This document shows, one piece after another, positions 7,359 to 15,318 of a stretch of DNA of 52,253 bases (its first letter is position 1; each line of letters opens with the position of its first letter). The translations under genes were made by a program, and so were the position numbers. Source of the stretch: Acidobacteriota bacterium (lineage in GTDB: Bacteria > Acidobacteriota > Terriglobia > Bryobacterales > Bryobacteraceae); NCBI GenBank assembly GCA_016870995.1, contig VFZU01000032.1, positions 1 through 52,253 on the forward strand, given 5' to 3'. The notes below the pieces were generated by a model. That model had not been told where the DNA came from. It worked only from the letters and a program-made list of their open reading frames with translations, and did no database searches.

Positions 7359-8650
7359 GCAGCCTCTTTGACGAGGGGGTTCCGGAGACCGACCTGGGGC
7401 GAGGGTCGCGTCCTCTAGCCGAGCGGCTCCGGCCGGAGCGGCTTGATCAAGTAGTGGGGCAGAAACACCTCTTGGCCCCCGGGCGCGCAATCCGGACGAT
7501 GGTCGAGAAGGACCGGCTGAAGAGCATGATCCTTTGGGGCCCGCCCGGGGTCGGCAAGACCACGATCGCTCGTCTGCTTGCAGCGGAATCGAAAGCGGAC
7601 TTTATCCCATTTAGCGCCGTGTTGAGTGGGATCAAAGAGATCAAGACAGTGATGGCCGAGGCGGAGAAGAATCTGCGCTACGGCCGGCGTACGGTGGTGT
7701 TTGTCGATGAGATCCATCGCTTTAACAAAGCGCAGCAGGATGCGTTTCTACCCTCTGTGGAGCGGGGCGATATTGTCCTGATCGGGGCGACGACAGAGAA
7801 CCCGAGCTTTGAGGTGAATGGGGCGTTGCTGAGCCGGGCGAAGGTGTTTACTCTGCGGGGCCTGTCGGTGGAGGAGTTGTCGGAACTCGTGACGCGTGGG
7901 TTGAAAGAGCTTGAGGTGACTGCGGACGAGGGCGTCGTGGGGATGATTGCCGCGTTCGTAAATGGGGATGCGCGCAATGCGCTGAATTTGGTTGAGATGG
8001 CGGCCAGCTTGGCGGAGGACAAGCATCTGACGGTGGAGCATCTTGAAGGCGTGCTGGAGCGGAAGATGCTGTTGTACGACAAGAGCGGGGAGGAGCATTA
8101 CAACCTGATCAGTGCGTTGCATAAGAGCGTACGGTCGAGCGATGTGGATGCGGCGCTGTATTGGTTGGCTCGAATGCTGGAGAGCGGAGAGGATCGGATG
8201 TATCTGGCGCGGCGCTTGGTGAGGATGGCTGTGGAAGACATTGGGCTAGCGGATCCGCGGGCGGTGGAGCAGGCTATTGCATGTCAGCAGACGGTGCATT
8301 TTTTGGGAGAGCCGGAGGGCGATCAGGCTCTGGCGCAGATTACGATTTATCTCGCGGTTGCGCCGAAGAGTGATGCGGCGTACCGGGCGCTGAAGGGGGC
8401 CGTTGCGGCGGCGAAGGAGCGGCTGGCCGAACCGGTGCCCATGCAGTTGCGGAATGCTCCGACAAGGTTGATGAAGCAGTTAGGGTATGGGGATGGGTAT
8501 CAACACGCCCACCAGAGCGCTGATGCCGTGGTGTCGATGGAGTGCATGCCGGCCGGCCTTGAAGGGACGGTGTTTTATGAGCCGACCAATCGGGGAGTTG
8601 AGGCGAAGATTCGCGAGCGACTGGAGGAGTGGAAGAAACGACGGGGCTGA
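7355..8650 (+). CDS. rarA: Replication-associated recombination protein A (AAA+ ATPase)
   Basis: The 431-residue cytoplasmic ATPase carries Walker A (GPPGVGKT, residues 62-69), Walker B (VVFVDEIH, about 113-120), sensor 1 (GATTENPSFEVN), and the long C-terminal RarA/WRNIP1 tetramerisation region. It acts at stalled replication forks with single-strand binding protein. The GTG start at 7355 overlaps the stop of the methyltransferase gene, and length and N-terminus match the family. The C-terminal tail (YLPxG-type ending) is replaced by a basic KIRERLEEWKKRRG. Confidence 0.95.
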   Translation: MSSLFDEGVPETDLGRGSRPLAERLRPERLDQVVGQKHLLAPGRAIRTMVEKDRLKSMILWGPPGVGKTTIARLLAAESKADFIPFSAVLSGIKEIKTVMAEAEKNLRYGRRTVVFVDEIHRFNKAQQDAFLPSVERGDIVLIGATTENPSFEVNGALLSRAKVFTLRGLSVEELSELVTRGLKELEVTADEGVVGMIAAFVNGDARNALNLVEMAASLAEDKHLTVEHLEGVLERKMLLYDKSGEEHYNLISALHKSVRSSDVDAALYWLARMLESGEDRMYLARRLVRMAVEDIGLADPRAVEQAIACQQTVHFLGEPEGDQALAQITIYLAVAPKSDAAYRALKGAVAAAKERLAEPVPMQLRNAPTRLMKQLGYGDGYQHAHQSADAVVSMECMPAGLEGTVFYEPTNRGVEAKIRERLEEWKKRRG

Positions 8651-8704
8651 GCGTACGAGTTTGTGTGGCGTCGATCGCAGCGCTGCAAGCTACCAGGAGA
8701 TCAG

Positions 8705-9268
8705 CTAGTCCAGCTGTCTTTCAATTCGGTCTAGCTCGTCGAGTTCCCTGCGATCCGCTCGCTGTTCTTTGCATTTGAATATGCCGACGGAGATCACCCA
8801 AACGAAGAGCATCCCGAGGAAGGGGAGGCCCTTGGGTAGGACTCCTTCGGTGAGCGTGATCAGCGCGAAAAGGAAGATGCCGAGAAGCAGCAGCACAGGG
8901 CTCTCCAGCCACAGCAAGAGGCGCCACCGGAGCTCACGCTGCAGCTTGAGTTCGCTTCGGCAGAATTCCAGACCGGTGGAGATGCCACTGGCGGAGGGGT
9001 CTGATTGTGTCCACATGCCCCGATGCAGAAAGTACGCGCCTGCAAGACTCTACATAAGAGCACCCAATAGAAAAGGTTGGTTCAGCGTTGGGAATGTAAG
9101 GTTGATGTAGGCGTAGAACAGCCCCGAGATGACAGGACCAGCCAAAGAAATTGTCAATTGCCGGCGGGTATTGGCCTGCAGATTGCGGGCCTTTTGATGG
9201 AGTGCGAGTACAGCGAGGTATTGCTGGTTGATGGGCTGCGATTTCCAGATCTGGATTGGGTCAGTCAT
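8705..9268 (-). pseudogene. Sigma-factor-linked membrane protein interrupted by an in-frame TAG
   Basis: A 72-residue ORF starting at 9268 (MTDPIQIWKSQ) stops at TAG 9050-9052, yet the same frame stays open to 8705 for another 115 codons. The joined product, about 187 residues, has a juxtamembrane basic region, two predicted membrane helices before and around the TAG, a middle helix rich in Glu and Arg (FCRSELKLQREL), and two more helices (VLLLLGIFLFALITL; LGMLFVWVISVGIF). I recall acidobacterial proteins of this single-chain layout downstream of ECF sigma factors. The upstream sigma gene overlaps it by eight bases. Either it is a nonsense-inactivated gene, the TAG is a sequencing error, or two separate short proteins are made (the second possibly from ATG 9016). 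Confidence 0.6.
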
Positions 9269-9821
9269 TTCGTGAAGCTCCTTGTTGGAATCGTTTTGCC
9301 AGGATGCGTTTGATGCGGTGGATGCGCATGGAAACCGCCGGGCCAGAAAGCCCGGTGATCTCGCCAATGCTGGCCGCGTCGATTTCTTCGAGGTAGAGAA
9401 CGATGATTTGGCGGTCGAGCGGACGCAACTGCTGAATCAGAGACTCGAGTTGACGGAGATCCGGTTCCTGGCTCTGAGCTGTTTCTGGGGCCGGGATTTC
9501 AAGATCATCAAGGCTGAGGAAGGGAGAATGGGATCGGCGCTCACGAAGAATGTACGAAGCGGCTACGTTGTGCGCGACACGATAAGTCCAGGTGCGGAGC
9601 GAACAATGTCCATCAAAGTGAGCGAGCATCCGCCAAAGTTGGAAGGAAATCTCCTGGCTGAGATCGAGACGCTTGTCGGGGTTTGCTTCGTAAGCAGTAG
9701 CGAGCCGAGCAAGCGCATGCCCGAACGAGGTAGTTGCCTCAGCGAAGAGGTCTTCCTGATTTGATGGCGGAGCTGAGATGGAGCGATTGCCTCCCACAAC
9801 CAAGGTAGTCGCGGGAGGCAA
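9261..9821 (-). CDS. ECF-type RNA polymerase sigma factor
   Basis: The protein of up to 186 residues has region 2 at about 28-95 (FQLWRMLAHFDGHCSLRTWTYRVAHN, quoted in pieces: LRTWTYRVAHN is the core-binding/-10 segment) and region 4 at about 125-180 (LRPLDRQIIVLYLEEIDAASIGEITGL-type helix-turn-helix). It would direct RNA polymerase to a small regulon. The frame is closed just upstream of 9821 and contains no ATG before the domain, so the start must be TTG 9821, TTG 9803, GTG 9797 or another near codon. TTG 9821 lies inside an inverted repeat, which makes a later start plausible. Its membrane partner gene follows with an eight-base overlap. Confidence 0.88.
   Translation of the reverse strand: MPPATTLVVGGNRSISAPPSNQEDLFAEATTSFGHALARLATAYEANPDKRLDLSQEISFQLWRMLAHFDGHCSLRTWTYRVAHNVAASYILRERRSHSPFLSLDDLEIPAPETAQSQEPDLRQLESLIQQLRPLDRQIIVLYLEEIDAASIGEITGLSGPAVSMRIHRIKRILAKRFQQGASRND
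9787..9821. repeat. Nine-base inverted repeat at the 5' end of the sigma gene
   Basis: TTGCCTCCC at 9787-9795 and GGGAGGCAA at 9813-9821 are exact inverted copies separated by 17 bases. On the minus strand the hairpin lies between the ridA stop (9842) and the sigma-factor coding region and covers its most upstream start codon. It could attenuate read-through from ridA, act as an operator, or occlude translation. No T-run follows, so it is not a standard terminator. Confidence 0.55.
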
Positions 9822-9841
9822 GGATTTCTAACGGGGTGAAC

Positions 9842-10291
9842 CTATTTTTTCGCGTCTGCGGTGACCGTGATTTCGATGCGGGACTTGCCGACCAGCTTGG
9901 AGACTCCAACAGTCGTCCGGGCCGGGCGCGGTTCGGGGAAATAAGTCATGTAGACCTTGTTCATGCGATCGAACAGGTCCATGTCGGTGAGGTAAACCTG
10001 GACGGCGACGGCGTTGGCGGGGGTCACGCCAGCTTCCTTGAGGATACGGTCGATGTTCGCAAGGCAGGCTTTCACCTCGTCTTCAAAATTATCCGGAATG
10101 TTGCCCTTTTCATCGCGACCGATCTGGCCTGCAACGTAAAGAGTGCCATTGGAAAGGATGCCCGGCGAGTAAGGTCCGGCGGTAGATGCACCCTTGGGAA
10201 CGACGGGTTTCTTGTCCGCAAGGAGCATTGAGGGCGTCAAAAGCAAAGAAAGGGCGAAGAAGGCCTGGTGGGTTTTCTGGGAGAATGGCAT
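9842..10291 (-). CDS. Secreted RidA-family (YjgF/L-PSP) protein
   Basis: The first 25 residues form a signal peptide (FFALSLLLTPSMLLA), unusual for the mostly cytosolic RidA family, so this member is probably periplasmic. The RidA domain covers about 32-149: GPYSPGILSNGTLYVAGQ, the VYLTDMDLFDRMN helix, and RPARTTVGV, whose arginine corresponds to the catalytic arginine of enamine/imine deaminases. Substrate in the periplasm is unknown. It is divergent from the pilZ gene across 117 bases. Confidence 0.9.
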   Translation of the reverse strand: MPFSQKTHQAFFALSLLLTPSMLLADKKPVVPKGASTAGPYSPGILSNGTLYVAGQIGRDEKGNIPDNFEDEVKACLANIDRILKEAGVTPANAVAVQVYLTDMDLFDRMNKVYMTYFPEPRPARTTVGVSKLVGKSRIEITVTADAKK

Positions 10292-10408
10292 TAGCTAGCA
10301 GTGTAACCCATCAAATTAGTACCTTTGTACTCAGTAAAATTAGACCCATTCGGTGATTGAGGATTTTCGCCTTATGGCGCATCCTAACAATGTCAGGAGA
10401 AAAACATC
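10292..10408. promoter_or_regulatory. Divergent region between ridA and pilZ genes
   Basis: The 117 bases hold AGTAC (10318-10322) and GTACT (10327-10331), an inverted repeat with a four-base spacer. A TAAAAT at 10335-10340 is a possible -10 for pilZ. Toward ridA, TACACT ends ten bases before the start codon on the minus strand. AGGAGA at 10396-10401 is a good ribosome-binding site for the GTG at 10409. No longer RNA structure was recognised. Confidence 0.4.
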
Positions 10409-10768
10409 GTGTTTGGAATGCAGAGCAACAGCAAGGGCGTCAAGGACGCGAATGATCGGCGCGGGTCAGACCGGTTCCCGATCGAACGGGAAGTGCGCTA
10501 CAAGGTGCTATCCGAGCGTAGCGCGGATGAAGCAGGTTCCGGCAAAACCGTAAACATGAGCAGCTCCGGAGTGCTCTTTACCTCAGAACATTTTCTTCTG
10601 CCCGGGAAACGCGTGGAAGTTTCCATTAGCTGGCCTGCACAGTTGAATAACACTAGGAATTTAAAGCTCGTGGCTCGTGGCCGCGTAGTGCGTTGCGAAA
10701 ACGGTAAAGCGGCGCTGGAAATCCAGCAATATGAATTCCGCACGTCCGGATCGACGACAGTGCAATAA
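10409..10768 (+). CDS. PilZ-domain protein, probable cyclic-di-GMP receptor
   Basis: The 119-residue protein is a single PilZ domain. The N-terminal arginine motif (NDRRGSDRFP) and the downstream NMSSSGVLF motif are the two cyclic-di-GMP-binding signatures. The barrel continues to about residue 110. The GTG start is supported by AGGAGA nine bases upstream; ATG 10418 is an alternative. It may control motility, secretion or matrix production, but no partner is adjacent. A clear intrinsic terminator follows at 10813. Confidence 0.9.
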   Translation: MFGMQSNSKGVKDANDRRGSDRFPIEREVRYKVLSERSADEAGSGKTVNMSSSGVLFTSEHFLLPGKRVEVSISWPAQLNNTRNLKLVARGRVVRCENGKAALEIQQYEFRTSGSTTVQ

Positions 10769-10812
10769 TCCTTCTCTCTTTTTTTGTTCAGTTGTGGATC
10801 TCCTTTTCGAAG

Positions 10813-10846
10813 CGGGCTTCCCTACCAGGGTGGCCCGATTTTTTTT
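10813..10846 (+). terminator. Rho-independent terminator after the pilZ gene
   Basis: CGGGC pairs with GCCCG and, after a two-base internal mismatch, CCCT pairs with AGGG across a short ACC loop. Eight T residues follow at 10839-10846. This is a textbook intrinsic terminator on the plus strand. Its T-run touches the stop codon of the convergent minus-strand gene ending at 10845. Confidence 0.85.
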
Positions 10847-11492
10847 AGGAGATGTGATGGCCGCTGCGAGAGGGGTCGAAGACCAGCTCGCCGGCAGGAT
10901 TCACTTTGCCCCAGCGGGCACCCAAGCGGACGTCAGCCCAGCCAGCGACGAAGCTGCGCGCTTCCTGATACCGGGGAGGAATTGCAAATGCCCCCTGCGA
11001 ATCGATAAAGCCCCAACGGCCATACCAGCGGACGGCGGCCAGACCTTCTGAGAAGTCCGCGCAATCCTCATAGAGAGGATTGATTCGCCAATGCCCGTTC
11101 TTATCGATAAAGCCCCATTTTTCAACGCTTTGCACCGCCGCAAGGCCTCTCACGAAGGCTCTTGCCTGTGAAAATTCGGGATGGATTACGGTCTTGCCCT
11201 TCTGGTCGATGTATCCCCACAACTCGCCGAAATCCATAGCGATCAACTCGACATCTTCAGCAAACTCGCCGTAGCGTTGAATCGTCTCGTAGGCATCGAC
11301 GATTTCTTTCAGCTTTTCTTCTGCTTTGTGGCGAAGCCGCTCGGGCTCATGTTGATGACGGTCAGGGTGCCAGATTTTGACCAGGTCGTGATAGGCCGAA
11401 CGGACTTCATCGGTGGTGCACATGGGGCGCACCTCAAGAATGGAGTAGGCGCGGGCCAGATGTTCCGGAATAGGGGGGCTGATGCTGCTCAA
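10845..11492 (-). CDS. J-domain protein fused to WG repeats
   Basis: Residues 13-70 form a DnaJ-type J domain with the diagnostic HPD tripeptide at 42-44 (IWHPDRH), which would stimulate a DnaK/Hsp70 ATPase. From about residue 88 onward there are three full and one partial WG repeats (LWGYIDQKG, KWGFIDKNG, RWGFIDSQG, RWGKVNPAG), each about 32 residues, normally seen in proteins of unknown binding function. There is no Gly/Phe region, zinc finger or DnaJ C-terminal domain, so it is a specialised co-chaperone. It is the last gene of a minus-strand series starting with nagA. Confidence 0.88.
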   Translation of the reverse strand: MSSISPPIPEHLARAYSILEVRPMCTTDEVRSAYHDLVKIWHPDRHQHEPERLRHKAEEKLKEIVDAYETIQRYGEFAEDVELIAMDFGELWGYIDQKGKTVIHPEFSQARAFVRGLAAVQSVEKWGFIDKNGHWRINPLYEDCADFSEGLAAVRWYGRWGFIDSQGAFAIPPRYQEARSFVAGWADVRLGARWGKVNPAGELVFDPSRSGHHIS

Positions 11493-11506
11493 ATCGGAGT
11501 ATCGGC

Positions 11507-12172
11507 CTAAAAGACTCTTTGCTTCAGACGTGCGACGTTGAATTTTGCGGTGTCGGCGACGGCCATCACCGTCATGACGCCCGCTTGTACGGGATCAGAG
11601 ACGACGAGGTCGGCCGCCTCGGGCACGCTGCCAGCCATGTTGAGGCTAACAACCAGTAGGCCCTGCAAACGGACTTCACGCACAGCGATTTCGATTTCGC
11701 CTCCCATCAAAGAGCCTGCCAGCACCAGAGCTTTGGCACGCGGAAGGCGAGCCACGGCACGCACCGCGTCGGCGAGTTGCTGTTCGCCAACCAGCGGTAT
11801 GGTGTCGACCGATATATGCTCGCCGCGGAGGTTGTGGCGGTCCGCCTCTGAGATCGCTCCAATCGCAACCTGCGCGACTTGCGCCCCACCGCCCATGATG
11901 ATGATCCGCTTGCCGTAAATCTTCTCCATGCTGCGGACTTCTTCAACGCCGAGGACGACCGGAAGGGCGGCTAGTTGGGCGAGAACTTCGGCCGAGTTCG
12001 GTTGCGGGAGTTCGATTTCGAAAAAGGTGCGCTCTTCATTGTCCGTGCGACTTCCCAGGATCGCCACCGAGGTGATGTTGCCGTTGTGGGCCGCAATGAC
12101 GCCGGTGATCTGATGGAGCACGCCAGGACCGGGGAGCACGCGAACCAGGAGTGCAAGTTTAGTGTCAGCCAT
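11507..12172 (-). CDS. ACT-domain protein with DUF5612-like C-terminal half
   Basis: The N-terminal 75 residues form an ACT fold (LLVRVLPGPGVLHQITGVIAAH), a small-molecule sensing domain usually binding amino acids. Residues about 90-218 (IIIMGGGAQVAQVAIGAISEAD, quoted in part; LVLAGSLMGG) resemble the DUF5612 region known mainly from archaeal ACT proteins. No catalytic residues are recognised. The start overlaps the kdsC stop by eight bases, so they are co-translated. A role in sensing or controlling a biosynthetic flux is only an inference. Confidence 0.75.
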   Translation of the reverse strand: MADTKLALLVRVLPGPGVLHQITGVIAAHNGNITSVAILGSRTDNEERTFFEIELPQPNSAEVLAQLAALPVVLGVEEVRSMEKIYGKRIIIMGGGAQVAQVAIGAISEADRHNLRGEHISVDTIPLVGEQQLADAVRAVARLPRAKALVLAGSLMGGEIEIAVREVRLQGLLVVSLNMAGSVPEAADLVVSDPVQAGVMTVMAVADTAKFNVARLKQRVF

Positions 12173-12722
12173 GGATTTCGTATTTCTTCAGGATGCTGGG
12201 CCAGAGGCCCTTGGCCTTGAGGAGGATTTCGCAGACTTCGCGGACCGCGCCTTCGCCACCTTTGGCCGCGGTGGTGTAGTGCGAGGAGCGTTTCACTTCT
12301 TCCCGTGCGTTGGCGGTGGAAAAGCTGAGGCCGACGCGATTGAAGATCACAACATCGGTGAAATCATCGCCGATGAATGCGACGTTTTCTGGCGCAACCT
12401 GAGCGTCCTTCAGGATCTCTTCGAGGATCGGAATCTTTTCGATATGCCCCTGATAGACGTACTTCATCTTGGACTGGCCGGCGCGCTCTTCAGTAGCCGG
12501 AGAAATACGACCAGAGATGACGCCGGTTGCAATGTTGTTCCAGCTCAGCCACTGCAGGGCAATGCCGTCCTGGGAATCAAAGGCTTTCGTTTCGAGAATC
12601 TTCCCGTCCGGGAATGGGATGTTGTAAAGTCGCCCGTCGGTGAGTACGCCATCGACGTCCATCAAAAGGACTTGGATCTTGGTGGCGCGCGCGAGGAGGT
12701 CTTCAGTGAGCTCAATGGCCAT
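12165..12722 (-). CDS. kdsC: KdsC-type HAD phosphatase (Kdo-8-phosphate phosphatase)
   Basis: The 185-residue protein is a cap-less HAD phosphatase. Motif I is MDVDGVLTDG with nucleophile D22, motif II is VISGR, and motif IV is FIGDDFTDV. Length and the LTDG signature fit KdsC, which makes 3-deoxy-D-manno-octulosonate for lipopolysaccharide core, consistent with a Gram-negative envelope. Closely related HAD enzymes act on N-acylneuraminate-9-phosphate, and no other Kdo gene is nearby, so the substrate is not proven. It sits between the FGGY kinase and the ACT gene. Confidence 0.85.
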   Translation of the reverse strand: MAIELTEDLLARATKIQVLLMDVDGVLTDGRLYNIPFPDGKILETKAFDSQDGIALQWLSWNNIATGVISGRISPATEERAGQSKMKYVYQGHIEKIPILEEILKDAQVAPENVAFIGDDFTDVVIFNRVGLSFSTANAREEVKRSSHYTTAAKGGEGAVREVCEILLKAKGLWPSILKKYEIHG

Positions 12723-12748
12723 TGGTGCTATTTTCGCAAATGTGCTGC

Positions 12749-14215
12749 CTAGGGCGTTTCAAACAGCCGGCGGTAAAGGGTTTTTTGCTTGTCGAGTTGC
12801 TCTGCGTACGCGTCGGCAAATTCGGCCCTGGGCAGGTAGGTGTCGCCTGTGGCGGAAGGGATTGCGCTGAGGTGCTTCACGGCGCCGATCCGCTCGAGGA
12901 CCAGCATTGCCGCGCCGCGGGCAGAAGTTTCCTTCTCGGTGCTGGCGACCACGGGTCGGCCAAGCGCATCAGCCATCATCTGCGTCCAAACGTTGGATCG
13001 GCGAAGCGCCTCGCCGGTTGCGATTACTCGCTCCGGGGCGCCCAGGCGATCAGCCAGGATGTCATAGAGCAAACGAAATCGAAGGGCGACGGATTCGAGT
13101 GATGCAGCCAGAATCTCGACCGGAGTGGAGTTGAGATTCAGGCCGGTGATGGCTCCGCGGGCATCGGCGCGCCACTTTGTACTGCGTTCGCCGGCGAAGA
13201 GCGGAAGCATCGTAAGGCCATGCGAGCCGGGTTGCACTTTCGAAAGCTGAGCCTCCCAATCGGCTGGCATCTGAAAGCGTTCCATCACCCACTCGAAAAC
13301 CTTCCCTCCGTTTGACAGTGCGCCACCCAACACGAAACGCCGGGGGTCGAGGCGGTAGCACCAGAGTCCTTCAGGCACCTCGACCGAGGGGCGCTCGAAG
13401 ACAGCCCGCATGGCGCCAGTGGTGCCCACCATGAGCGCAAACTCGTTTGGCATATCGCAACCGCACCCAATGTTGTTGGCCGCACCATCGCCGATCGAGG
13501 GGAACCAGGGAATTTCGGCAAACAATGGCCACCGCTTGGCATACTCGGGCTTTAGCCCGCGTGCCGGTTGATCTAAAACATCGAGACAGGCAAGTTGTTC
13601 GGGGTCAAGGCCGAGGTGTTTGAGGAGTGGAGTGTCGTAGCTCTGGGAGTTGGAGTTCCAAAGGCCGGTCGCCGAAAGCATGGAGGTGGCGGCGTGGGCG
13701 CGGCCAAAGAATTCAAGAAACAGAAATTCTCCAAAGCTCATCCACTCCGTCGTGTTCGCCACCCATTCCGGGCGGTTCGCCTTGAGCCAGAGCATTTTTG
13801 CTGGCCAGTAGCTGGGATGAAAAACCGTGCCCACTCTTGCATGGGTTTGTTTTTCGTCGAGGTCGCGCTTGAGCTGTTCCGCAGCGGGTTGGCTGCGCGT
13901 GTCCAGCAAGTGGAGGATCGGGCTGGTGGGCTTGTGGTCGCGGCCCACACCAAGAAAGGAATGCCAGAAGGTGCACATCGCGACCGCGTCAGGCTTGCGT
14001 CCGAGCTGCTCCAGGGATTTGTGCGCCTGATCGAGACTGTTCAAAGAGGCGGCCAAAAGATCCGGCACTTGAATCTCAACGCCCCCGTCGGATGTGGTGT
14101 GCAGGTCGTAGCCCATCGAGGTTGTCGTGATGACCGGGCGAGCGTCCTGGTCGAAGACGAGGGTTTTGACAGAAGTAGTGCCAGCGTCGAAGCTGACGAC
14201 GAGGGAGGATTGCAT
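12749..14215 (-). CDS. FGGY-family carbohydrate kinase
   Basis: The 488-residue protein has both FGGY halves: the N-terminal phosphate motif FDAGTTSVKTL at about residues 9-19 and the C-terminal ATPase-fold segment including MVGTTGAMRAVF (about 264-275) and IATGEALRRSNVWTQMMAD. It phosphorylates a sugar or polyol with ATP. Gluconate-kinase-like enzymes are the nearest I recall, but the substrate cannot be fixed. The start is ATG 14215, although a TTG directly precedes it. The upstream DUF155-like gene ends seven bases away. Confidence 0.87.
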   Translation of the reverse strand: MQSSLVVSFDAGTTSVKTLVFDQDARPVITTTSMGYDLHTTSDGGVEIQVPDLLAASLNSLDQAHKSLEQLGRKPDAVAMCTFWHSFLGVGRDHKPTSPILHLLDTRSQPAAEQLKRDLDEKQTHARVGTVFHPSYWPAKMLWLKANRPEWVANTTEWMSFGEFLFLEFFGRAHAATSMLSATGLWNSNSQSYDTPLLKHLGLDPEQLACLDVLDQPARGLKPEYAKRWPLFAEIPWFPSIGDGAANNIGCGCDMPNEFALMVGTTGAMRAVFERPSVEVPEGLWCYRLDPRRFVLGGALSNGGKVFEWVMERFQMPADWEAQLSKVQPGSHGLTMLPLFAGERSTKWRADARGAITGLNLNSTPVEILAASLESVALRFRLLYDILADRLGAPERVIATGEALRRSNVWTQMMADALGRPVVASTEKETSARGAAMLVLERIGAVKHLSAIPSATGDTYLPRAEFADAYAEQLDKQKTLYRRLFETP

Positions 14216-14222
14216 CAATCCA

Positions 14223-15314
14223 TTACTTTATCTTGAGGACGGGGATCAATTCGATGATCAGGATGATCACGATGGTGAGCTCCAGGAGAAAGCTGCGCGC
14301 CTCGCGGAATTCGTTCACCATAAAGTGGTAAAGCTCACCGGCCGTTTTGAGTTTTTGGTCGACGAGGTTGCGGTAATCGTTGGCGCCCACCTTGGCCGCT
14401 GCCAGCCGATAGGCACGGGCATAGAACATATCGCTGAGAAACTTGATGGCGTTGTCGGCGCGTTCGGTGATTTCGATCACCTCAAGCCTGAGGCGGTTCA
14501 TGTGCTTCGCCTCCCGCGCCAGGCGCCAACTGGAGAACAAACCACCCCGGCGGTCCAGCTCGGCATAGGTGTGTTTCAGCACACCAGAGAGAATTTCGTC
14601 GTAACGCCGGTACTCAAGCAACTGTGTATTGGCATATTCGAGGAGTTCAAGGATGGGGGCTGCCCCTTGGGGCGTGTCGTACACCACGGCGGCCAGCCAA
14701 CCCACCAGCAGCAGGTCAGCAGGGAAGTAAGAAAGGCTCGAGGAAAGAACTTCCTTCCGTTCTCCCTCCGACAGATTCTGTGTTTCGCCCCTCAGGATTT
14801 GCGCTAGTTCGTCTCCTTGTTGCGCGAGCAAAGCCGGGCCATTGAGCAAGTCACCAGCTGCGTCGCGGACCTCATGCAGATGGACTACGTAATAGGCTTC
14901 GTCGAGCCAATCCTGATAAGGCTTGATCAGTGCTGTTTTGATCTGATTGACATGCCGCCGGACAATCTCAAGCCCACGCTGCTCCACTTCTCCGGCTTCG
15001 ATCCAGCGGTGGGAGAGGGCGATGAGCTCGTCCCATTCGCACTGGAAATGAAGTTCGATCTCAAGGCTCACCACGCCGTAATCGAAGTAGCGAAGGCGGG
15101 CATCGACAGATTCCCCGGTCGCGAGGCGGAAGGAGTCGCAGGGCTCCACTACAGGAGCCTGCTCGAACCGAACGTAGATCGGCGCTGGCTGGCGGAACTC
15201 AGGGGAGCGAACTGGAGCTACGGAACCAAGTAGTTTGCGCAGCTCGGCGAGATTCGTCTCTTCGGCAATGTCGTAGAGCAGCAGTGCGCTGATCGATCCG
15301 CGGCAGGCGGGCAT
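14223..15314 (-). CDS. DUF155 / RMD1-like protein with C-terminal membrane anchor
   Basis: The 363-residue protein begins with a soluble region, has a long charged helical middle (RLAREAKHMNRLRLEVIEITE) and ends in a single hydrophobic segment (ELTIVIILIIELIPVL) a few residues from the C-terminus. This layout matches the RMD1/YagE (DUF155) family, known in eukaryotes as mitochondrial inner-membrane factors and of unknown function in bacteria. It is four bases from nagA and seven from the kinase, so it is part of the operon. Confidence 0.7.
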   Translation of the reverse strand: MPACRGSISALLLYDIAEETNLAELRKLLGSVAPVRSPEFRQPAPIYVRFEQAPVVEPCDSFRLATGESVDARLRYFDYGVVSLEIELHFQCEWDELIALSHRWIEAGEVEQRGLEIVRRHVNQIKTALIKPYQDWLDEAYYVVHLHEVRDAAGDLLNGPALLAQQGDELAQILRGETQNLSEGERKEVLSSSLSYFPADLLLVGWLAAVVYDTPQGAAPILELLEYANTQLLEYRRYDEILSGVLKHTYAELDRRGGLFSSWRLAREAKHMNRLRLEVIEITERADNAIKFLSDMFYARAYRLAAAKVGANDYRNLVDQKLKTAGELYHFMVNEFREARSFLLELTIVIILIIELIPVLKIK

Positions 15315-15318
15315 GACC

